Shown: positions 17,778-28,143 of the stretch, piece after piece
How the letters are laid out: each line of letters opens with the position of its first letter
Position numbering within the stretch: the stretch's first letter is position 1
NCBI RefSeq assembly: GCF_017876405.1
Contig: NZ_JAGINW010000001.1
Span: 5,345,203-5,409,202, forward strand
DNA length: 64,000 bases
Source: Kibdelosporangium banguiense
Lineage (GTDB): Bacteria; Actinomycetota; Actinomycetes; Mycobacteriales; Pseudonocardiaceae
Reading direction: 5' to 3'
Notes under the pieces: model-generated
Seen by the model: only the letters and a program-made list of their open reading frames with translations
What the model was told of the DNA's origin: nothing
Database searches by the model: none
Program-made: the position numbers and the translations under genes

Positions 17778-18478
17778 CGGCCCACCGCCTGGCCCGTCCG
17801 CAGCCCGCGGCCGTCCACCAGGTCCAGCAGCGACGCGAGCACGCCGTCCAGGTCCAGCTCGGTGGTGTCCAGTTCGACCGCGTCGTCGGCCTGACGAAGG
17901 GGGGACACCGCGCGGCTTGAGTCGTAGTCGTCACGACGCTGCACGTCGGCCAGGGTCTCCTCAAGAGTCGCCTGTCGGCCGGCGGCGGAGTCCTGGCGGG
18001 TACGGCGCTGGGCGCGCGCGTCGGCCGATGCCGTGAGGTACACCTTCAGTTCAGCGTCCGGCGCGACGGCGGTCCCGATGTCACGGCCCTCGACCACGAT
18101 CCCGCCGTGTGAGTCGACCACTGCGGCGATGATCGCTCGCTGCCGCGCGACGAGAATCTGCCGGACTTCGGGCACCGCTGAGACGGCCGACACAGCCAAA
18201 GTCACTTCCGACCCACGGATCTCGGCCGAAACATCCACCCCATCCAGCAGGACGGTCGGGTCGGCCGGATCGGTGCCCACCGTGACCACGACGGACGCCG
18301 CGACCGCGGCCGGATCGCCGCCTGACCTCAGCACACCCAGCGTCACGGCCCGGTACATCGCCCCGGTGTCCAGGTAACCGGACCCCAGGGCACTGGCCAG
18401 CCGGCGCGCCACGGTGGACTTGCCGGTGCCGGAGGGGCCATCGAGCGCGATTACCCCACGCAACTCACCCTGTACCAC
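17774..18478 (-). CDS. cmk: Cytidylate kinase
   Basis: A 234-residue CMP/dCMP kinase of pyrimidine nucleotide metabolism. The P-loop GPSGTGKSTVARRLA, the YLDTGAMYRAVTLGVL segment, the GRDIGTAVAPDAELKVYLTA core and the LID-like DSAAGRQATLEETLADVQRRD in pieces are all present, and VELDTTELDLDGV ends the fold. It is first in the cmk-plsC-der operon with 4-bp overlaps. Confidence 0.97.
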   Translation of the reverse strand: MVQGELRGVIALDGPSGTGKSTVARRLASALGSGYLDTGAMYRAVTLGVLRSGGDPAAVAASVVVTVGTDPADPTVLLDGVDVSAEIRGSEVTLAVSAVSAVPEVRQILVARQRAIIAAVVDSHGGIVVEGRDIGTAVAPDAELKVYLTASADARAQRRTRQDSAAGRQATLEETLADVQRRDDYDSSRAVSPLRQADDAVELDTTELDLDGVLASLLDLVDGRGLRTGQAVGR

Positions 18479-18581
18479 CCTGCCGCCCTTCCTCGAACCG
18501 GTTTCAACCCTCTATTCTGCCTGGTCCGCGTTGACCGGCCACGTCCAGGCTACGAGCACACCCCATGTCAGGATCGCCGTC

Positions 18582-19067
18582 ATGGACGCCCTGAACCTCA
18601 AACCCACCGACGCCGCCCTGATCGTGGCGATGAACAACGCGGCCGTGCCCAATGTGAACGAGTCGACCGAGGCCGAGCTGGCCGACCTGATCGAAATGTC
18701 CGGGTTGACCGTGGCCGTCACGCAAGGCGAGGACATCCTCGGATTTGTGCTCACGCTGCCGCCCGGCGTCGGTTACGGCAGCGAGAACTACCGCTGGTTC
18801 AGTGAACGCTACGACAACTTCGTCTATGTGGACCGGATCGTGGTGTCCGAGCAGGCACGCAACCGCGGTGTGGGCGTCGAGCTCTATCGGCTGGTCGCCG
18901 AGCACGCCGGGAACAACGGCGTCCCCCGCATCCTGTGCGAGGTCAACCTGGAGCCGCCGAACCCGGGCAGCCTGCGGTTCCACAAGCGCATCGGGTTCGC
19001 CGAGGTCGGCGAACAGCGCACGAAGGGCGGCACCTACCGGGTCTCGCTGCTGGCCAAGGAACTCTGA
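18582..19067 (+). CDS. GNAT-family N-acetyltransferase
   Basis: A 161-residue acetyltransferase. The acetyl-CoA binding motif is VVSEQARNRGVGVELYRLV, preceded by the beta-strand VDRIV and followed by ILCEVNLEPPNPGSLRFH and GFAEVGEQRT. ATG 18582 is used; upstream in-frame codons overlap the divergent cmk promoter. Its 3' end overlaps the convergent oxidase gene by 34 bp. Substrate unknown. Confidence 0.85.
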   Translation: MDALNLKPTDAALIVAMNNAAVPNVNESTEAELADLIEMSGLTVAVTQGEDILGFVLTLPPGVGYGSENYRWFSERYDNFVYVDRIVVSEQARNRGVGVELYRLVAEHAGNNGVPRILCEVNLEPPNPGSLRFHKRIGFAEVGEQRTKGGTYRVSLLAKEL

Positions 19068-20122
19068 CGGCCCAGTGCCAGGTCGGCGGCGATGGTGCCG
19101 GTGAGCGGCGCGAGTGTCAGGCCGCTCGCGCCGAGCCCGGTGGCGATCACCAGTCCGTCCATCGGCGAGTCGATCACCGGCCGGTTGTCGGAACTCAGCG
19201 GTCGGAATCCGATCCGGACCTCCTCCAGCGTCGCGTCGGCCAGGCCAGGCGCCACCCCCAGCGCATCGGAGAGGATCTTGTGCACGCCGCCCGCGGTCTG
19301 CCGGTGGTCGAATCCGGTGCCTGGTTCCCGCGTGGCCCCGACGACGATCTTCCCGCCCGGGAACGCCAGCAGGTAGTGATCGCGGGTCGTGCGGATCACC
19401 GGCCAGTCTGAAGTGTCCACACCGGACAGCCGGAGGTGCGCGATCTGGCCGCGTTGCGGCGCGACCGGCACGTCTATCCCCAATGGCTCACACAGGGAAG
19501 CCGTCCAGGCACCCGCAGCAACAACAACCGCATGCGCCCCAATGACCTCTCCGTCAACCTCCACTCCGGTCACACGCGACAGCGCCCTGGAGAGCCGCGC
19601 ATGCCCGGAAATCCGGCGCGCACCATGACGTTCAGCCGCGCGGAGCAACGAATCCCGCATCACCTGACCGTCGACACGGCCGACGCCACCGACGAACAAT
19701 CCGGCCAGATCGTCGCGCAACGCCGGAAACCTTTGTGCCGGTTCACCCACACGCAGCACTTCGACATCACCGACCAGGCGATCGCGTTCCTGGATGGACC
19801 TGATCATCGAGGCCGCCGCCGGCAGGACGCTCTCGTCCTCGGTGATCGTGATCCCGCCGACCCGGTCGAACCCCGCGTGTGGCTCGCCGTCGCGCTCAAG
19901 TTGGCTCAACAGCACCGGATACTGCGCCGCGGCCGCCCACCAGAACTCCTCGGCGCCCGCGCCTGCTCCGCCGACTGGCCACGGGAACACGATCCCCGCT
20001 CCGGCCGCTGTCGCCTGGCCTGCGTGCCCCGCGTCGACGAACAGGACTTCCGCTCCCTCAGCGGCCAGGCGGTAACCGGCCACCGCTCCGACAATGCCGT
20101 CTCCCACCACGATCACGCGCAT
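19034..20122 (-). CDS. FAD-dependent amine/D-amino acid oxidase (DAO family)
   Basis: A 362-residue flavoenzyme starting MRVIVVGDGIVGAVAGYRLA, with the dinucleotide-binding fold and the VLFVDAGHAGQATAAGAGIV segment. The C-terminus has IGFRPLSSDNRPVIDSPMDG and IATGLGASGLTLAPLTG, typical of the DAO/ThiO/SoxB group that oxidises glycine, D-amino acids or sarcosine. ATG 20122 is chosen since it begins the Rossmann strand; an extra 14 codons upstream are unlikely. The exact substrate is not readable. It is divergent from the MEDS/STAS gene. Confidence 0.85.
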   Translation of the reverse strand: MRVIVVGDGIVGAVAGYRLAAEGAEVLFVDAGHAGQATAAGAGIVFPWPVGGAGAGAEEFWWAAAAQYPVLLSQLERDGEPHAGFDRVGGITITEDESVLPAAASMIRSIQERDRLVGDVEVLRVGEPAQRFPALRDDLAGLFVGGVGRVDGQVMRDSLLRAAERHGARRISGHARLSRALSRVTGVEVDGEVIGAHAVVVAAGAWTASLCEPLGIDVPVAPQRGQIAHLRLSGVDTSDWPVIRTTRDHYLLAFPGGKIVVGATREPGTGFDHRQTAGGVHKILSDALGVAPGLADATLEEVRIGFRPLSSDNRPVIDSPMDGLVIATGLGASGLTLAPLTGTIAADLALGRQSSLASSETR

Positions 20123-20218
20123 ATATAACACTTTGGCATGGTTGTCCCCCGTTCGCCGGACCACAAACGGAGTAACCTGCTTTTTACGATCATTCGCCCG
20201 ACGTACTCTCCTTTGGTG

Positions 20219-20992
20219 ATGTTCGGGTCAGATCCATCCGACATGAATTGTCCTCCGACAGCCGGGCATATCGGGCTGGTAGTGGAATCCGACGACGAAT
20301 ACCAACGACTTGCGCGCCCGCTGCTCGACGAGGGCGCGAGATTCGGCGACAAACTGATCGTGTTCGGGCTGGCGCCCGCCGAGTTCACCGGTTACGTGGT
20401 GCGTCACGACGTTCCACTGGGGACAGAGGTCCTCACGTGGCTGCGCACGGAAGCCGAGACGGCAGGCGGGCAGGGGTACCGCGGGGTCCGGGTGGTCGCC
20501 GACATGCAGCAGCTCGGCCTGCAGCCGGACGCGTCCGGCCTGCTGGCGTTCGAACTCGCCCTGGACCGCACGGTGACCGAGCTCGGCGTGACGATGTTGT
20601 GCGCGTACCGCAGTGGATCCTTCGACCGGGACACCGTGGCGGTCGCGATGTCCGCGCACCCTTGTGGATATGGCTTGAACAGCGAAGACGTGGGTTTCCG
20701 GATGTGGAGCGGGGACGACGACTGCTGGAATGTCTCCGGCGCGCTCGATCTGGTGAATGCCGGAACCTTTCGCACCGCGCTGACCAAAGCCGCGCACGAC
20801 AGCACGCGGCTGCGATTAACGTTCGTGGAACTACGATTTGTCGACCTCGCCGGGGTACAGGCACTCGCCGACGTGACTGAGAACACTCCCGGCCTGTCCA
20901 TGACGGTGACCACACCGTCGAACTCGTTCCGCCGGTGCTGGCGAATGCTCGGCTACGACGAGACATGCCCGAGAGTGGAGATAGTGAGCTGA
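20219..20992 (+). CDS. MEDS-STAS regulatory protein
   Basis: About 257 residues. The N-terminal half (HIGLVVESDDEYQRLARPLL, FGDKLIVFGLAP, then ADMQQLGL) resembles the MEDS sensory domain; the C-terminal part (NVSGALDLVNAGTFRTALTK, LTFVELRFVDLAGVQALADV) is a STAS domain of the anti-sigma-antagonist type. The phosphorylatable Ser position of a STAS domain is replaced in FVDLAGVQ, so signalling may be non-canonical. Start uncertain between ATG 20219 and ATG 20243. Such pairs usually act in partner-switching stress control. Confidence 0.7.
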   Translation: MFGSDPSDMNCPPTAGHIGLVVESDDEYQRLARPLLDEGARFGDKLIVFGLAPAEFTGYVVRHDVPLGTEVLTWLRTEAETAGGQGYRGVRVVADMQQLGLQPDASGLLAFELALDRTVTELGVTMLCAYRSGSFDRDTVAVAMSAHPCGYGLNSEDVGFRMWSGDDDCWNVSGALDLVNAGTFRTALTKAAHDSTRLRLTFVELRFVDLAGVQALADVTENTPGLSMTVTTPSNSFRRCWRMLGYDETCPRVEIVS

Positions 20993-20998
20993 TGGAGC

Positions 20999-21036
20999 AG
21001 CCCTCGTGAGCGGGGACTCCTCCGCTCACGAGGGCT
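20999..21036. terminator. Bidirectional hairpin terminator
   Basis: AGCCCTCGTGAGCGG (20999-21013) pairs perfectly with CCGCTCACGAGGGCT (21022-21036). It lies between the MEDS/STAS stop and the convergent chitinase stop. Confidence 0.8.
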
Positions 21037-21043
21037 GTGGTAC

Positions 21044-22633
<1,590 letters not shown>

Positions 22634-22677
22634 CAGTCTCCTTGTAAAGCTGCAGGGCCGGAGCGATGCCTAAACAT

Positions 22678-22715
22678 GTGGTTTAGACCACAGGAAAATC
22701 AAGGGTCTAGACCAG
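22678..22715. promoter_or_regulatory. Two DasR-like operators (dre) before chitinase
   Basis: GTGGTTTAGACCAC (22678-22691) and GGTCTAGACC (22704-22713, followed by AG) match the dre consensus ACTGGTCTAGACCACT. In streptomycetes DasR, a GntR repressor sensing aminosugar phosphates, binds such sites in chitinase promoters. They lie 45-82 bp upstream of the start codon. Confidence 0.8.
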
Positions 22716-22748
22716 CGCGTCACTCAAATGGAGTAACGCGGGACAGTC

Positions 22749-23768
22749 TCAACGGTACAACGGACTCGCCTGGCCGGCTTCCGGCGCCAGATCCGCACGC
22801 TCCACGACGGACACTCCGGCCGCCGACAACTGCTCGAAACCTTCACCGACCACGAAACGTGACGGCTCGCGCAGCGCGAACACCACACGCGGGATGCCGG
22901 CGTCGAGAATCCACTGTGAACAGCTACGCGGCCTGGATTTGCGCGTACTACAGGGTTCCAGCGAGCTGTAGATGGTCGCGGTCGCCAGCCTCAGGTCACC
23001 GGGAGTGACCTTGGCCAGGGCTTCTTCTTCGGCGTGCGCGGTGGGGTCGGTCTCACGCGAGTATCCCCTCGCGATTTCCCGGCCGTCCGCGCCGACGATC
23101 ACCGCGCCGACCGGGTACGCCGTCTCCGACGGTGGGCACTTGAGCGACTCGGAAACGCACTCGCGCAGCCAGTACCGGTCCGCGTCAGGGAAAAACCGCA
23201 TCACGGTAACGTCGCCGACTCGGCTGATGTCGCCAAGAACCATGCGGTCCTTGGCGAATTCGCCGTCGTTGACGAACCTCGGTGCGCGACTGTCGCCCAC
23301 GAAGATCGGCGCGATCGCGAGCTGGATCTCGTCGGCTAGATTGCTCGTGAGAAACCCCGTGTGCACTGAGCTTCCGCCCTCGACCATCAGCCGCCGCACG
23401 CCCCTCCGATAGAGGTCTTCGACCACTGTGGACAGTTCAGCCCGTTCGTACACAACGTGGTTGTCGTCAGCGAAGAACTCGGCATCCGGATCGAACCCGC
23501 CCGCCCTGGTCATGGTGACCCGCAACGGGTTGGCAGGCAGGCCGCGCGCCACGCGCTCGGCCCGGCGCCGCTGCGACCGGACCCGTAGCCGCGGGTTGTC
23601 CGACCGGATCGTGTTGGCACCGACCAGAATCGCGTCGCAACTCGCCCGCAGCTCATCGACCCGGTCCCAGTCCTCATCGCCGGACAGGACCAGCCGCTCG
23701 GGGTGCGCGTCGTCGATGTAGCCGTCGACCGACATCGCACAGCTGAGAATGGTGTACGGACGGTTCAC
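22749..23768 (-). CDS. RibD-like reductase-deaminase fusion, swapped order
   Basis: A 339-residue fusion. Residues 1 to about 190 are a RibD_C/DHFR-like reductase (YTILSCAMSVDGYID, CDAILVGANTIRSDNPRLRV, LMVEGGSSVHTGFL). About 195-320 is a cytidine-deaminase-like domain with zinc ligands in HAEEEAL and EPCSTRKSRPRSC. In canonical RibD the deaminase comes first, so the order is reversed. It probably acts on a riboflavin-precursor-like pyrimidine or a related nucleotide. The start overlaps the rluB stop by 4 bp, placing it last in the parA-scpA-scpB-rluB transcript. Confidence 0.85.
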   Translation of the reverse strand: MNRPYTILSCAMSVDGYIDDAHPERLVLSGDEDWDRVDELRASCDAILVGANTIRSDNPRLRVRSQRRRAERVARGLPANPLRVTMTRAGGFDPDAEFFADDNHVVYERAELSTVVEDLYRRGVRRLMVEGGSSVHTGFLTSNLADEIQLAIAPIFVGDSRAPRFVNDGEFAKDRMVLGDISRVGDVTVMRFFPDADRYWLRECVSESLKCPPSETAYPVGAVIVGADGREIARGYSRETDPTAHAEEEALAKVTPGDLRLATATIYSSLEPCSTRKSRPRSCSQWILDAGIPRVVFALREPSRFVVGEGFEQLSAAGVSVVERADLAPEAGQASPLYR

Positions 23769-24514
23769 AGCTTCGCGGCCGCGAACAGAGCGCCCACCTC
23801 GTTACGGTTGAGCGCACGCATCGTGCCGGGCCGCTGGTTGCCCAGCCGGACATCACCGAACGCGGTCCGAACCAAGCGCTCGACCGGGTGACCGACCTCG
23901 TCCAGCATCCGCCGCACAATCCGGTTACGGCCCTCGTGCAGCACGATCTCGACCATCGCCTTGCCCGGCATCGAATCGATCAGTTTGAACGAATCCGCCC
24001 TGGCGATGCCGTCCTCGAGCTCCACGCCCTCGCGCAACCGCTTGCCGACCTCGCGTGACACCGGCCCGGGCACTTCGGCCATGTAGGTCTTCGGCACTTC
24101 GTAGGACGGGTGCGTCAGGCGGTGGCCGAGGTCGCCGTCGTTGGTGAGCAGCAGGAGGCCTTCGGAGTCCGCGTCCAACCGTCCGACGTGGAAGATCCCC
24201 GCGTTCGCGTTGCGCTCGTACTTGTGGATGTAGTCACCCACACACGGCCGGCCGCGGTCGTCCGTCATCGTGCTGTGCACGCCGAGCGGCTTGTTGAACG
24301 CGAGGTAGACCATGTCCTCGCTGAGCACGACCCGCACGCCGTCCACATGGATGACGGCGTTCTTCGGATCGACCCGGCGGCCGAACTCGCGCACGACCTG
24401 GCCGTCGACACTCACCCGGCCCTCCGCGATCAGGTCCTCGGCGGCCCGCCTGCTGGCCACACCGGCCTTGGACAGGACTTTTTGCAGCCGGACACCTTCC
24501 GGGCTTTCAGACAT
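23765..24514 (-). CDS. rluB: 23S rRNA pseudouridine synthase, RluB type
   Basis: A 249-residue RsuA/RluB-family enzyme. An S4 domain (GVRLQKVLSKAGVASRRAAEDLI) is followed by the catalytic domain with Asp in GRLDADSEGLLLLTNDG, and HEGRNRIVRRMLDEVGH near the end. ATG 24514 starts MSESPEG and overlaps the scpB stop by 8 bp; the open frame upstream is scpB's shadow. The same order scpA-scpB-rluB occurs in mycobacteria and many firmicutes. Confidence 0.95.
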   Translation of the reverse strand: MSESPEGVRLQKVLSKAGVASRRAAEDLIAEGRVSVDGQVVREFGRRVDPKNAVIHVDGVRVVLSEDMVYLAFNKPLGVHSTMTDDRGRPCVGDYIHKYERNANAGIFHVGRLDADSEGLLLLTNDGDLGHRLTHPSYEVPKTYMAEVPGPVSREVGKRLREGVELEDGIARADSFKLIDSMPGKAMVEIVLHEGRNRIVRRMLDEVGHPVERLVRTAFGDVRLGNQRPGTMRALNRNEVGALFAAAKL

Positions 24515-25367
24515 CGTCGATCGCATCCACTTCGGGCAACAGGGGGGCGATCGGGGGAAGGTCCTCCAGCGAGGACAGCCCCAACCGCTCCAGGAACAGC
24601 TCGGTCGTCCGGTAAAGGATGCCACCCGTGTCCTTGTCGGTGCCGGTCTCCTCGATCAGACCCCTCGCCAGCAGCGTCCGGATCACGCCGTCGACGTTCA
24701 CACCACGTACCGCCGCGACCCTCGCCCGGGTGACCGGCTGACGGTAGGCGATCACCGCGAGCGACTCGAGCGCCGCCCTGGTGAGTTTCGCCCGCTGGCC
24801 GTCCAGGAGGAGCTTCTCCACGAATGGCGCGTACTTGTCGCGGGTGTAGAAGCGCCAGCCTCCTCCTACGTCCCTGAGGTCTATGCCCCGGTTGTTCTCC
24901 GCGTAGCCGGCCGCCATGGTTTTCAGGGCCCCGCGGATTCGCTTGACCGGCTCGTCCAGGGCGCCGGCCAGCAGCTCCACTTCGGCCGGGGAGTCGACTA
25001 CCAGCAGAAGCGCTTCCAGCGCCGAGTGCAGCGCCTCGTCTTCGGTCAGATCCGGCAGGGCCGAGGCGACCGCGACGGCTTCTTCGTCCCCGGCAGCGCC
25101 CTCCTCGCTCTCTGCCGACCCGTCGGAAGCCTCGGCGTCGTCTATCGACCGATCGGGCGGCTCAGGGTCGGCGCTGTGGCTCGCCTCATCCGCGTCTACC
25201 GACAGGTCAGGAGACTGATCAGAAGACTCCGGCTGGTGCTCGGCGTCCTCGGGTGCGTCCGAGGGCTCTTGGGGTGCCTCTGGCGAGACCGCAGGGGCCT
25301 CGGCGGCGGAGGGCTGGGGTTCGGCCGAGGGGTCGGCTGGGGTGGGGTCGTGCTCGGGCGGGGTCAC
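24507..25367 (-). CDS. scpB: Condensin subunit ScpB
   Basis: Winged-helix partner of the SMC-ScpA complex in chromosome segregation. The first 95 residues are acidic and Pro-rich (low complexity). The core runs EDEALHSALEALLLVVDSPA, LAGALDEPVKRI, GWRFYTRDKYAPFVEKLLL, ALESLAVIAYRQPVTRARVA and FLERLGLSSLEDLPPI. GTG 25367 (VTPPEHD) overlaps the scpA stop in GTGA; the length is then 286 residues. Confidence 0.93.
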   Translation of the reverse strand: MTPPEHDPTPADPSAEPQPSAAEAPAVSPEAPQEPSDAPEDAEHQPESSDQSPDLSVDADEASHSADPEPPDRSIDDAEASDGSAESEEGAAGDEEAVAVASALPDLTEDEALHSALEALLLVVDSPAEVELLAGALDEPVKRIRGALKTMAAGYAENNRGIDLRDVGGGWRFYTRDKYAPFVEKLLLDGQRAKLTRAALESLAVIAYRQPVTRARVAAVRGVNVDGVIRTLLARGLIEETGTDKDTGGILYRTTELFLERLGLSSLEDLPPIAPLLPEVDAIDDV

Positions 25368-26206
25368 CCGTATTCCTCCTCCTCGGTGCTGGTCCGGGCG
25401 GCCTCGGCGGCGGCCTTGGCCTCCTCGACGCTGCCGCCGGTCCATTTGACCCGCAGTTCGGTGAGTGGCTCGTCCTGCTCGAACAGCACGACGGCCTCGC
25501 GGTAGAGCTCCAGCAGGCCCAGGAACCGGGCGACCACATCCGTGATGTGCTCGCAGTCCGCGACCAGCTCAGCGAACGTCAGTGTGCCCGCTTCGGCCAG
25601 CCGGACCCGCAGGAGGCCTGCGGTCTCCTTGACCGAGACCTGGCGCAGGTGGACGTGGGCCAGCGACACAGTGGGCGGCGGTTTCGGGCGGAATACGGCC
25701 GCACCGATCTCGGCGAATTTCTCCGGCGAGACACCGAGCATTACTTCGGGCAGAAGCGCGGTGTAGCGGTCCTCCAAGGCGACCGAGCGCGGATACCGCC
25801 GCAAAGCGTTGGCCTCGAGCTCCGAGAACAATGCCGCGACCTGCTTGTAGGCCCGGTATTGCAGCAGCCGGGCGAACAACAGGTCACGGGCTTCCAGCAG
25901 AGCCAGGTCTTCTTCGTCCTCGACGTCGCCCGCCGGCAGCAGCCGGGCCGCCTTCAGGTCGAGCAGTGTCGCCGCGACCACCAGGAACTCCGTGGTCTCG
26001 TCGAGGTCGAAATCCTTGCCCACCGCCCGGATGTACGCGATGAAGTCGTCTGTCACCCGATGGAGTGCAACTTCCGTCACGTCCATCTCGTGCTGCGAGA
26101 TCAATTGCAGCAACAGGTCGAACGGGCCCTCGAAGTTCGACAGCTTCACTGTGAACTTCGGCGGCGGCGGCGCGGGCTCCTCTGATGAGGTCAAAGCGGT
26201 CGTCAC
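25364..26206 (-). CDS. scpA: Kleisin ScpA
   Basis: A 280-residue kleisin that bridges SMC heads. Signature FTVKLSNFEGPFDLLLQLIS, VTEVALHRVTDDFIAYI, FLVVAATLLDLKAARLLP and the C-terminal winged helix (FLGLLELYREAVVLFEQDEP). Its start overlaps the small RHH-like gene by 4 bp (26203-26206). Confidence 0.95.
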   Translation of the reverse strand: MTTALTSSEEPAPPPPKFTVKLSNFEGPFDLLLQLISQHEMDVTEVALHRVTDDFIAYIRAVGKDFDLDETTEFLVVAATLLDLKAARLLPAGDVEDEEDLALLEARDLLFARLLQYRAYKQVAALFSELEANALRRYPRSVALEDRYTALLPEVMLGVSPEKFAEIGAAVFRPKPPPTVSLAHVHLRQVSVKETAGLLRVRLAEAGTLTFAELVADCEHITDVVARFLGLLELYREAVVLFEQDEPLTELRVKWTGGSVEEAKAAAEAARTSTEEEEYG

Positions 26207-26520
26207 TGCCCGTTTTCCTGGCGAAGCCGGCGCACGAGCAGCGACTCCTCGCCGTATTCCTCCAGGTCGGCCAGCAGCACGGCGATCGCCTCACGCACGA
26301 CACGGCCGCGGTCGACCGCGAGCCCGTGCTTGGCGCGCAGCGCGAGCCGGGCGTGTTCCAACGACAGGAGTTCCTCGTCAGAGACGTACACCGTGATCTT
26401 GGTGTCGTGTTTCTGGCGCGGCGAGCCACCCCGGCCCACCGACGGCCGGGTCTCCGGCACTGGTGGAGTTGTTGGGCGGAAGAGCTCGGCCGCACCCGGC
26501 AATGGGGCGCGGCGGTTCAC
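26203..26520 (-). CDS. Small RHH-like protein between ParA and ScpA
   Basis: A 105-residue protein starting at GTG 26520, which overlaps the parA stop (GTGA). After a Pro/Arg-rich tail (1-37), the region DTKITVYVSDEELLSLEHAR and VVREAIAVLLADLEEYGEESLL fits a ribbon-helix-helix DNA-binding fold of the CopG/ParG type. Sitting between ParA and ScpA with 4-bp overlaps on both sides, it is a candidate DNA-binding partner for this ParA. Fold assignment is by pattern only. Confidence 0.6.
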   Translation of the reverse strand: MNRRAPLPGAAELFRPTTPPVPETRPSVGRGGSPRQKHDTKITVYVSDEELLSLEHARLALRAKHGLAVDRGRVVREAIAVLLADLEEYGEESLLVRRLRQENGQ

Positions 26521-27677
26521 CTGGCGATCACCTCTCGGGCGAGCGCACGGTAGGCCTTGGCACCGGCCGAACGCGGCGCCCACTTGGTGATCGGCTCCCC
26601 GGCGACTGTCGTCTCCGGGAAACGCACAGTCCTGTTGATCACGGTGTCGAACACGATATCCCCGAACCTCTCCACAACGCGGGCCATCACCTCGCGTGAG
26701 TGCAGGGTACGGGGGTCGAACATGGTCGGGAGAATGCCGGTGATCTCCAGCTTCGGGTTCAGCCGTTCCTGTACCTTCTGGATGGTGTCCATCAGCAGCG
26801 CCGCCCCGCGCATGCTGAAGTACTCGCACTCCAGGGGGATCAGCACGCCGTCGGCCGCGGCCAGGGCGTTCACCGTCAGCAGGCCCAGCGAAGGCTGGCA
26901 GTCGACCAGGATGTAGTCGTACTTGTCGATCACGGGCCGCAACGTGCGCAGCAGGGCGTGCTCACGACCCACCTCGGCCACGAGCTGCACCTCGGCCGCG
27001 GACAGGTCGATGTTGCTGGGCAGCAGGTCGAGGTCCTCGACCGTGGTGCGCATGACCACGTCGTCGAGGTCCGCGGCACGTTCGATCAGCACGTTGTAGA
27101 TCGTCTGGTCCAGCTGGTGCGGCAGAATCCCCAGGCCGACCGACAGCGCGCCCTGCGGGTCGAAGTCGACCAGCAGCACGCGACGGCCGAATTCGGTCAG
27201 CGCGGCACCGAGGTTGATGGCCGACGTCGTCTTGCCGACGCCACCCTTCTGGTTACAGATCGCCAAGACCTTCGCCGGACCGTGCGTGTGCAGCATGGCC
27301 GGTTCGGGGATGTGCCGCTTCGGACGGCCCGTCGGTCCGATCGACCCGTCGGGGCCGGTCGACGGGTCGTCCTCGTCGGCGTCTGTTCCTGGCTTGGCGG
27401 GGAGACTCAAAGGATCCTCAACTGGGCGCGCCGGCGCTGCCGCGACCGGTGGACGCTCAGGCTGTTGCGCTGGTGGTGGCTGCTGCGCAGGTTGCTGCGG
27501 GTATGACTGAGCAGCAGGTTGCTGGGTGTACTGCGGCTGCGCGGGTGGCGGCGACGGCTGTGGATCTCCTGCCGGCGTCACCGGCCAAGGCGCGGGCGCG
27601 GACGCCGTCGGGTAAGGCGGTGCCGAGGCGTGCCCCGGCACGCCGTAAGGCTGCGCCGCTGACTCGAATGTCGACAT
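26517..27677 (-). CDS. ParA/Soj-like ATPase with Pro/Gln-rich tail
   Basis: A 386-residue deviant-Walker ATPase. The P-loop ICNQKGGVGKTTSAINLGAA lies near residue 140, followed by LLVDFDPQGALSVGLG and YILVDCQPSLGLLTVNALAA. The first 125 residues are low-complexity Pro/Gln/Ala and absent from typical ParA. It heads the operon parA, RHH-like gene, scpA, scpB, rluB, ribD-like, all with overlaps of 4-8 bp. The mycobacterial counterpart is likewise next to scpA and is not the origin-proximal ParA. Confidence 0.9.
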   Translation of the reverse strand: MSTFESAAQPYGVPGHASAPPYPTASAPAPWPVTPAGDPQPSPPPAQPQYTQQPAAQSYPQQPAQQPPPAQQPERPPVAAAPARPVEDPLSLPAKPGTDADEDDPSTGPDGSIGPTGRPKRHIPEPAMLHTHGPAKVLAICNQKGGVGKTTSAINLGAALTEFGRRVLLVDFDPQGALSVGLGILPHQLDQTIYNVLIERAADLDDVVMRTTVEDLDLLPSNIDLSAAEVQLVAEVGREHALLRTLRPVIDKYDYILVDCQPSLGLLTVNALAAADGVLIPLECEYFSMRGAALLMDTIQKVQERLNPKLEITGILPTMFDPRTLHSREVMARVVERFGDIVFDTVINRTVRFPETTVAGEPITKWAPRSAGAKAYRALAREVIAR

Positions 27678-27774
27678 GCCGACCTAGCTCCTTGTCGTCC
27701 GGTCTGGCGGCAGACTAAGGGTGCCCAACCCACGTGGCAACGCGCCTCGCCGGTAAGGAGCCGTATCGGCAATT

Positions 27775-28098
27775 TCAGACGACTATCACCGTGGCCCGTG
27801 CGTGTGCGGTCAAAACCGCGTCGAGAAGGCTCGGGAACTGGGCGTCCAGGGCATCTCTGCGTACTGAAAGCCACCGTTGGTTGCCGTCCGGCCGCGTATG
27901 TGTCACGCCTGCCTCACGCAATACCCGCAGGTGTTGCGACAAGGTCGATTTGGCGACGGTGACATTGAGACAACCGCATGACATCTCGCCGACCCTGTCC
28001 AACTGGGCCACGACGGCGAGTCTGGTCGGGTCGCTGAGCGCGTGCAGCACGTCCGTCAGGGAGAGCTGCTCGTGAGCAGGCTCCTCAACCCCAAACAT
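27775..28098 (-). CDS. ArsR-family transcriptional regulator
   Basis: A 107-residue winged-helix repressor: LHALSDPTRLAVVAQLDRV, MSCGCLNVTVAKSTLSQHLRVLREAGVTHTRPDG in pieces. A CGC motif before the recognition helix could bind metal or thiols, but no second cluster is obvious, and many actinobacterial relatives lack metal binding. It is encoded alone between xerD and parA, so its targets are unknown. Confidence 0.88.
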   Translation of the reverse strand: MFGVEEPAHEQLSLTDVLHALSDPTRLAVVAQLDRVGEMSCGCLNVTVAKSTLSQHLRVLREAGVTHTRPDGNQRWLSVRRDALDAQFPSLLDAVLTAHARATVIVV

Positions 28099-28143
28099 CG
28101 TCCGCTACACCTCCGTTTTGTCCGGCCCCTGTCAGATTATCCG

